From: Chitinophagaceae bacterium
GTDB lineage: Bacteria > Bacteroidota > Bacteroidia > Chitinophagales > Chitinophagaceae
Reading direction: 5' to 3'
Length of the DNA: 12,963 nt
Assembly: GCA_003455235.1 (NCBI GenBank)
Contig: DMRT01000342.1
Span: forward strand, 1 to 12,963
In this document: positions 8,747 through 12,963 of the stretch, piece after piece
Layout of the letters: each line of letters opens with the position of its first letter
How positions within the stretch are numbered: position 1 is the stretch's first letter
Notes under the pieces: model-generated
Databases searched by the model: none
Seen by the model: the letters and a program-made list of their open reading frames with translations, nothing else
What the model was told of the DNA's origin: nothing
Translations under genes and position numbers: made by a program

Positions 8747-9749
8747 ATTCCAGCAGGCGTTGCAATAAAACAGCCTGGTTGCCGGCACGGATAAAATTGT
8801 GCCCTTCGTACCGGGCACCATAGTAAACATCGTTATTCAGGTGATCCGTTAAGAAACGGAGCGCCTGCATATAGATCATGAATGTACCGGCATAATGAAA
8901 AAACTGTTTTTCAAACTCCGTCAGCGCAGCACCCATTTCTGAAAGATACCCCTCCTCAATTGCCCGGTAAAATTCGCCGCGGATGTGAATTTTTGAAAAA
9001 TCCTTTTCCTCCTCGCTCACCGGGCACAAATAGGTACGCATCATGTCTCCCACATCACTGATGAAATAACCCGGCATCACCGTATCCAGGTCGATTACAC
9101 AAAGTCCTTTATCCTGCGCATCAAACAGCACATTGCTGATCTTGGTATCGTGATGAATGCAACGGATCCTGAACTGTTTCTTTACCGTTTCAAACTCATC
9201 CGCTATTTTTTTATTTGACAGCAAAAAAGAAATAAGTGATCCCGACTGTTCTATTCTTTGCTCATTACCGGTTGTAAGCGCCGCTTCAAACTGCCGGTAG
9301 CGGAGAGACAGGTCGTGAAAGGATGGCAATGTTATTTTCAACTGTGTGGCATCAAAACCCGAAAGCATTTTTGTAAAGCGGCCGAATTGTTTTGCTGCTT
9401 CGTAGGCCTGCTGCGGCTTTTGCACCACGTCAATGCTGTGTGAATGATCCATAAAAGGGAAAAGGCGGAAGTAATCCTGTTCCTGTTTAACCAGGTCTTC
9501 CCCACTCAACGTATGCAAGGGTGCCACGAATAAATAGCCAGGTTGCTTTTTTTCAAGGTATGCTGCCAGCAGGCGGATATTGTAAGCGATGTCTTCCGGA
9601 GAGCGGAAGACATTTTGGTTGATCTGCTGGAGCACGTACTTCTTCTCTCCTTCTTCTACCAGCCAGGTAGTATTGATGAGCCCGTTACCCAATGGCGAGA
9701 TATTGTACTGACTGCCGGCGAACCCATATTCCTTTAAAACTTCCTCCAT
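8733..9749 (-). CDS. N-acetylhexosamine 1-kinase-like (NahK-type) phosphotransferase
   Basis: This 338-aa cytoplasmic kinase of the aminoglycoside phosphotransferase fold resembles bifidobacterial NahK, which makes GlcNAc-1-P or GalNAc-1-P from the free sugar. Shared blocks recalled from NahK are GNGLINTTWLV (21-31), YVLQQIN (38-44), the catalytic loop HHDTKISNVLFD (199-210, D201 as base), the metal-binding VIDLDTVMPG (218-227, D220) followed by DVGD, and near the end FLTDHL...DVYYGARYEGHN. The ATG at 9749 was chosen because it gives the NahK-like N-terminus; an upstream in-frame extension would overlap the divergent gene and carries no conserved sequence. Its position at the end of a cluster releasing GalNAc and GlcNAc fits an amino-sugar kinase. 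Homoserine- or choline-kinase-like activity is less likely. Confidence 0.85.
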   Translation of the reverse strand: MEEVLKEYGFAGSQYNISPLGNGLINTTWLVEEGEKKYVLQQINQNVFRSPEDIAYNIRLLAAYLEKKQPGYLFVAPLHTLSGEDLVKQEQDYFRLFPFMDHSHSIDVVQKPQQAYEAAKQFGRFTKMLSGFDATQLKITLPSFHDLSLRYRQFEAALTTGNEQRIEQSGSLISFLLSNKKIADEFETVKKQFRIRCIHHDTKISNVLFDAQDKGLCVIDLDTVMPGYFISDVGDMMRTYLCPVSEEEKDFSKIHIRGEFYRAIEEGYLSEMGAALTEFEKQFFHYAGTFMIYMQALRFLTDHLNNDVYYGARYEGHNFIRAGNQAVLLQRLLEFNPG

Positions 9750-9780
9750 AAAAGCTAAATTCGTGCAATTCACGTAATCG

Positions 9781-10296
9781 GTGAAATTAAGAGAAGAAAT
9801 ACTGAAAGAACATTCAAAGAACCAATGCGCAAAGATTGTGACATGGGTGGGAAGCAACCAGTCACGCTTTGCCGAATTGTTCAGCCTGTTCCTGCACGAT
9901 GAATACCGGGTGGTGCAGCGGGCTTCCTGGCCGGTGAGTTATTGTGTTCAGGCACATCCTTCCCTTATCGGCATACACTGGAAGCAGTTGCTGAAGAACC
10001 TGCATAAAACAAACCTCCACGATGCAGTGAAGCGGAACAGCATCCGGCTGATGCAGGATATCAAGATACCGGAAAAATACCATGGTGAAGTAATGACGAT
10101 TTGTTTTGAATACCTGGGATCACCCAAAGAAACGGTTGCCGTGAAGGTCTTTTCCATGAAAGTGCTGGGCAACCTGGCTACCCGCTATCCTGAAATTGCA
10201 CCTGAGCTGAAAATACTTATTGAAGATCAGCTGCCGGATCAAACACCGGGTTTTAAAAGCTGCGCAAGAAAAGTGCTGAAGCAGATCAATTCATAA
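9781..10296 (+). CDS. HEAT-like alpha-helical conserved protein, GTG start
   Basis: This 171-aa protein is predicted soluble and all-helical, with HEAT-like units such as RFAELFSLFLHDEYRVVQRA, HDAVKRNSIRLMQD and VAVKVFSMKVLGNLATRYPE. It matches a conserved Bacteroidota family of unknown function, sometimes mislabelled adenylosuccinate lyase; I see none of that enzyme's signature. The start must be GTG at 9781: an in-frame TAA lies only 6 bases upstream (9775-9777), and no in-frame ATG or TTG occurs before the conserved core. It is divergent from the kinase gene with just 31 bases between starts, so at least one promoter must lie inside the neighbouring coding region. The tail overlaps the convergent 39-aa gene by 11 bases. 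HEAT proteins usually mediate protein binding; the partner is unknown. Confidence 0.85.
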   Translation: MKLREEILKEHSKNQCAKIVTWVGSNQSRFAELFSLFLHDEYRVVQRASWPVSYCVQAHPSLIGIHWKQLLKNLHKTNLHDAVKRNSIRLMQDIKIPEKYHGEVMTICFEYLGSPKETVAVKVFSMKVLGNLATRYPEIAPELKILIEDQLPDQTPGFKSCARKVLKQINS

Positions 10297-10405
10297 AGCC
10301 GGTTACAAAAAAAACATATGCCAGTAACAGGAACGGGGCAAAAAAGAGCCCGATGATAAGAAGAGATACACAAGCGGCTCCGATAAAATTAAACAGGTAT
10401 TTCAT
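10286..10405 (-). CDS. 39-aa predicted membrane microprotein, coupled to ndh
   Basis: Read on the - strand, an ATG at 10405-10403 opens 39 codons ending at TGA 10288-10286. The peptide begins MKYLFNFIGAACVSLL and is almost wholly hydrophobic (about residues 8-36), with a single internal proline after FFA, so it could be one long or two short membrane helices. Its ATG overlaps the stop of the upstream NADH dehydrogenase gene in an ATGA, the classic arrangement for translational coupling. This overlap, the strong hydrophobicity and the Lys at position 2 argue for a real gene. I do not recognise a family. It might help anchor or tune the membrane-associated dehydrogenase, which is inference. It could also be a chance reading frame, since hydrophobic frames arise easily in A/T-rich DNA. 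Confidence 0.55.
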   Translation of the reverse strand: MKYLFNFIGAACVSLLIIGLFFAPFLLLAYVFFVTGFMN

Positions 10406-11658
10406 CGCTTTGATTCCCGGTCAAATTCTTTGAAAATCAACCGCAGGTTCTGGTCGTAGGTAACATAATTGTACAACCAGTTGCAGAACACAAAAAAACG
10501 GTTCTTCACGCCCAGTATCAGCATCAGGTGCAGTCCCATCCAGATCATCCAGGCCAAGAAACCACCGAAATGAAGTTTGGGCCTGGGCATATCAACCACG
10601 GCCAGGTTGCGGCCAACCGTTGCCATGCTTCCTTTGTCGTTGTACACAAAGTCTTTCTTCATTGTATTGCTTTGCAGGTTCTTTGCTACCAGGTCGGCCA
10701 TCTGCATGGCTACCGGTGCTACCTGCGGATGCCCGGCCGGATATGCCGGTTCTTCCATATAAGCCACATCGCCAACGGCATAGATATTTTCAGATCCATT
10801 CACCTGGCAATACCTGTTAACCCGGATGCGGTTTCCTCTTGCAATCATTTCTGGTTTGATGCCGGGCGGCACGTTCCCTTTGATGCCTGCTGCCCAGATC
10901 AGCATCGACGTTTCGATGGTATTCCCATCCTGCAGATAAACCGTTTTGCCATCGTATTCTTTAAGCAGGGTGTTTGTCAAAACGTTTACGCCCAGTTTTT
11001 CCAGGTAGGCTTGTGATTGCCTGGCCGATTTCTCACTCATTGCTGCCAGTGTTTTACCCGATCCTTCCAGCAGGTAGATCTTCATTTTCGAAAAGTCCAG
11101 TTCGGGATAGTCTTTCGGCAGCACAAACCGTTTCATGTCGGCGATGGCGCCGCTCAGTTCCACACCGGTTGGTCCGGCACCCACCACCACCACGTTCATC
11201 AGTCGCTGCATTTCCAGGTCCGACGCCGTATGCAGTGCATCTTCAAAATTATGCAACAGGCGGTGACGTAATTGCAATGCTTCCACCGTACTCTTCATCG
11301 GGAAGGCATTTTCTTTCAGCATTTCGTTGCCAAAGAAATTGGTATCGGCACCGGTGGCAATCACCAGGGCATCGTATGCATAGTCGCCGGTGTTGGTAAT
11401 TACTTTTTTCGCAGCGGCATCAATGGATTGCACGTCCGCCATGCGGAATCGGACATTCCTGCTTTTTTGAAATACCTTACGAAGCGGGAAGGAGATATTG
11501 CTGGCATCAAGCCCGGCAGTGGCCACCTGGTAAAACAAGGGCTGGAACTGGTGATAATTGAACCGGTCTATTAAGGTGATGTCGAACCCGGCTTTGTTGC
11601 TGAGTTTACGGGCCAGCCTCAGTCCGCCAAATCCTCCACCAAGTATTACAAGTTTCAT
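10402..11658 (-). CDS. ndh: Type II NADH dehydrogenase (NDH-2), FAD-dependent
   Basis: This 418-aa flavoprotein should oxidise NADH and reduce quinone at the inner face of the cytoplasmic membrane without pumping protons. The FAD-binding loop GGGFGG is at 7-12. The segment RFNYHQFQPLFYQVATAGL (32-50) is typical of NDH-2. The NADH-binding Rossmann loop VVVVGAGPTGVE is at 156-167, and E198 at the end of the next strand favours NADH over NADPH. The second flavin motif, YAVGDVA, is at 293-299, and VAMQMA at 316-321 lies near the expected quinone pocket. The C-terminal part (about 363-400) is hydrophobic and aromatic, as in NDH-2 membrane anchors. It is probably its own transcription unit: a promoter lies just upstream, a terminator separates it from the PorP gene, and a 39-aa gene follows by ATGA overlap. 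Confidence 0.92.
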   Translation of the reverse strand: MKLVILGGGFGGLRLARKLSNKAGFDITLIDRFNYHQFQPLFYQVATAGLDASNISFPLRKVFQKSRNVRFRMADVQSIDAAAKKVITNTGDYAYDALVIATGADTNFFGNEMLKENAFPMKSTVEALQLRHRLLHNFEDALHTASDLEMQRLMNVVVVGAGPTGVELSGAIADMKRFVLPKDYPELDFSKMKIYLLEGSGKTLAAMSEKSARQSQAYLEKLGVNVLTNTLLKEYDGKTVYLQDGNTIETSMLIWAAGIKGNVPPGIKPEMIARGNRIRVNRYCQVNGSENIYAVGDVAYMEEPAYPAGHPQVAPVAMQMADLVAKNLQSNTMKKDFVYNDKGSMATVGRNLAVVDMPRPKLHFGGFLAWMIWMGLHLMLILGVKNRFFVFCNWLYNYVTYDQNLRLIFKEFDRESKR

Positions 11659-11676
11659 GGGCTTTGTTTTTCACAA

Positions 11677-11684
11677 CAAAGATA
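11677..11684 (-). promoter_or_regulatory. Bacteroidota -7 promoter element for ndh
   Basis: On the - strand these bases read TATCTTTG, a perfect match to the Bacteroidota primary sigma factor -7 consensus TAnnTTTG, 18 bases before the ndh ATG. A clear TTTG -33 element is not seen about 19 bases upstream, where the sequence is A/T-rich. The element overlaps a short dyad (CTTTGTT at 11675-11681 on this strand against AACAAAG at 11662-11668), which could form a small hairpin at the 5' end of the message. Confidence 0.6.
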
Positions 11685-11688
11685 TGGT

Positions 11689-11710
11689 ATTTTCAATAAA
11701 TTTTGAAAAT
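11689..11710. repeat. 8-bp inverted repeat upstream of the ndh promoter element
   Basis: ATTTTCAA (11689-11696) and TTGAAAAT (11703-11710) are exact reverse complements separated by 6 bases. The dyad spans the spacer to -33 region of the proposed ndh promoter, a place where a dimeric regulator could bind. It is A/T-rich, so chance occurrence is quite possible. Confidence 0.4.
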
Positions 11711-11735
11711 TTAATAAACATTTTCTTCCGGGCAT

Positions 11736-11764
11736 AAAAAAGCAGCTTACGGACGTAAGCTGCT
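11736..11764 (-). terminator. Intrinsic terminator downstream of porP/sprF-like gene
   Basis: AGCAGCTTAC (11741-11750) and GTAAGCTGCT (11755-11764) form a perfect 10-bp stem with a 4-base loop. On the - strand the stem runs directly into a run of six T (complement of 11736-11741). This is a strong rho-independent terminator 27 bases past the PorP-like stop. No T-run follows on the + strand, so it acts in one direction, separating the T9SS pair from ndh. Confidence 0.92.
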
Positions 11765-11791
11765 CAACTAAAACTAAACGCTGTGAAATTC

Positions 11792-12688
11792 CTACTTTGA
11801 AAAATTATACCGCAGCAGCACTTCATGGGCATTGGCGCCATTATCGAAACTGCTGATGGGGGTAATATAGTTGTCGAATGCATACCCGATGGTAAACTTC
11901 TTGCCGATGTGTATGCCGGCAGAAAGCATGTAGCTCTGGTGCGACCGGTATCCGCCGCCAAACCAGAACAGTTCATTGAATTCCTGCCTCGCCCCTACCT
12001 GGTAGGCAAGCGGTGCATTGGGCAGGTAGATGAACAATACATTGGGTGTAATGACGGTGTTGCCATCCACATTCCAGTTGTACAATCCATGCAGGTAATA
12101 ATGCCTGTATAACCTCGCCTCTTCATCCCTCGACAGGTTACCGCTGTAAAAATTCAGTTTGGATTGCACCAGCTGGGAAACGGAAGCGCCCACCTGTAAT
12201 TTTTTTCCCGTCCAGGAAATACCGAAACCGGCATCGTATTTAAACCGGCTGTCGGTGGCACCCAGCACCGGGTCTGAAGCACCGAGCGATTCGGTCAGCT
12301 TGCCTTTATCAATCGCATATTGCTGCAGGCGGTTTTCAATACCGATTGAGAACACGCCCTTATCGCCTTTGATGTGTTTGGCCAGGGAAAGAGATATACC
12401 GGTTCGGGAAGTGGGTCCGGTTTTATCCTGGTAAATATTTCCGCCGATGCCGATGCCGAATGACGGGATATCGAAGGAGCCAAATACAGTGGCGGTCTTT
12501 GGACTGCCGCTGATACCCGACCACTGGCTGCGGTAAGAGATGCCAAGCATATTGCTCTTTCCGGTTCCGGCCACCGATGGATTGTGAAGGATGCCCTGCA
12601 GATCATATAAGGATGATGTTTGCAGTTGCTGTGCATGGGCAGTAAAACCGCTTACAAGCACGAACGCCGCTGAAAGTAATTTTTTCAT
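11792..12688 (-). CDS. PorP/SprF family type IX secretion system outer-membrane protein
   Basis: This 298-aa protein has a Sec signal peptide (MKKLLSAAFVLVSGFTAHA, cleavage before Q20) and then the PorP/SprF hallmark near its N-terminus: LHNPSVAGTGKSNMLGISYRSQW (split around residues 34-56), after which come alternating beta strands rich in glycine and aromatics, ending in an aromatic-containing strand (LLRYNFSK) as in outer-membrane barrels. Length is normal for the family, about 300. PorP/SprF proteins support secretion and surface attachment of partner proteins carrying T9SS C-terminal domains, especially the gliding-type (type B) domain. The upstream neighbour, 18 bases away on the same strand, ends in just such a domain, so the two very likely form a partner pair. 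A strong terminator follows. Confidence 0.9.
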   Translation of the reverse strand: MKKLLSAAFVLVSGFTAHAQQLQTSSLYDLQGILHNPSVAGTGKSNMLGISYRSQWSGISGSPKTATVFGSFDIPSFGIGIGGNIYQDKTGPTSRTGISLSLAKHIKGDKGVFSIGIENRLQQYAIDKGKLTESLGASDPVLGATDSRFKYDAGFGISWTGKKLQVGASVSQLVQSKLNFYSGNLSRDEEARLYRHYYLHGLYNWNVDGNTVITPNVLFIYLPNAPLAYQVGARQEFNELFWFGGGYRSHQSYMLSAGIHIGKKFTIGYAFDNYITPISSFDNGANAHEVLLRYNFSK

Positions 12689-12706
12689 ATTCGTTGTTAT
12701 AATTTT

Positions 12707-12963
12707 TTATCGTAAAATGGTTAGGTCGCCACGCACCGGAATAGAGTTGCCGTTGATCAGGCGGTATTGCAGTACAAAGTAGTACGTACCATCCGCCACC
12801 GGCTTGCCCTTGTAGGTTCCATCCCAGTCGTTGTTATAATTCTCATTGCTGTACACCAGTTCGCCATAGCGGTTGAATACTTTGGCAATGATCTGTTTGG
12901 TGCAGGCGCCGCCGCTTGTCACCAGCCAGCGGTCGTTGATGCCGTCGCCATTGGGTGTAAAGG
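12707..12963 (-). CDS. T9SS substrate, gliding-motility-type C-terminal sorting domain (5' part outside window)
   Basis: Only the last 85 codons or so are in the window, read on the - strand to TAA at 12707-12709; the frame stays open to the window edge. It begins FTPNGDGINDRW, the signature of the gliding-motility-associated (CHU_C, type B) C-terminal domain, followed by AKVFNRYGELVYSNENYNN, WDGTYKGKPVADGTYYFVL and a final strand RGDLTILR. This domain directs a large surface or secreted protein through the type IX system. The missing upstream part should hold a signal peptide and repeats or adhesin domains. The first in-window start-like codon is GTG 12922, inside the conserved domain, so it is not the start. 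The PorP/SprF-like gene follows after 18 bases. Confidence 0.92.
   Translation of the reverse strand, partial: FTPNGDGINDRWLVTSGGACTKQIIAKVFNRYGELVYSNENYNNDWDGTYKGKPVADGTYYFVLQYRLINGNSIPVRGDLTILR

Noticed and set aside
8084..8830. 248-codon open frame on the - strand over the phosphatase-like gene
   Set aside because: It is antisense to a gene with clear metal-site motifs, and it also overlaps the kinase coding region in a different frame; its composition looks like a shadow frame.
9750..9857. N-terminal extension of the kinase to 9857
   Set aside because: The extra 36 residues overlap the divergent HEAT-like gene and do not resemble NahK, whose similarity starts at the internal ATG 9749.
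10528..11016. 162-codon open frame on the + strand inside ndh
   Set aside because: It is opposite a well-supported NDH-2 gene; rich in His and Cys with no coherent domain, as expected for an antisense shadow.

Overview
The window looks like a chromosomal segment of a Bacteroidota bacterium, most likely from the Chitinophagaceae or a neighbouring family (the family-level placement is inference). The evidence is a type IX secretion (T9SS) C-terminal sorting domain next to a PorP/SprF gene, a TAnnTTTG-type promoter element, mid-range GC, and Sec signal peptides that all have glutamine directly after the predicted cleavage site. No tRNA, rRNA, CRISPR array, insertion sequence or phage gene was seen, and no stretch longer than 300 bases lacks a gene.

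Region 1 (1-8746, + strand) is a catabolic gene cluster. It starts with the tail of an MFS transporter (1-174) and a 101-aa conserved protein (194-499). Then come a GH109 alpha-N-acetylgalactosaminidase-type enzyme (511-1899), a glycosylasparaginase (2021-3034), CutC (3107-3832), a shortened GH2 beta-mannosidase (3834-5819), a GH35 beta-galactosidase (5863-7662) and an alkaline-phosphatase-superfamily hydrolase (7664-8746). Gaps of 1, 43 and 1 bases link the last four genes. Convergent to them, with a 14-base tail overlap, is an N-acetylhexosamine-kinase-like gene (8733-9749, - strand). Together these look like the last steps of glycoprotein glycan breakdown: periplasmic exo-glycosidases remove galactose, beta-mannose and alpha-GalNAc, glycosylasparaginase splits GlcNAc from asparagine, and the cytoplasmic kinase phosphorylates the freed amino sugar. 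No SusC/SusD pair and no regulator is visible.

Region 2 (9781-11764) holds a GTG-started HEAT-like protein (9781-10296, + strand) and a type II NADH dehydrogenase (10402-11658, - strand). Directly after the dehydrogenase is a 39-aa membrane microprotein (10286-10405) whose ATG overlaps the ndh stop in an ATGA. A promoter and dyad lie upstream of ndh.

Region 3 (11736-12963, - strand) is a T9SS pair: a surface protein ending in a type B / gliding-motility C-terminal domain (cut by the window edge), then a PorP/SprF outer-membrane protein, then a strong intrinsic terminator.

The points most worth a second look are the apparent in-frame loss of two beta-sandwich domains from the beta-mannosidase, CutC embedded in a glycoprotein-degradation operon with phosphate-site-like loops, and the coupled 39-aa gene.
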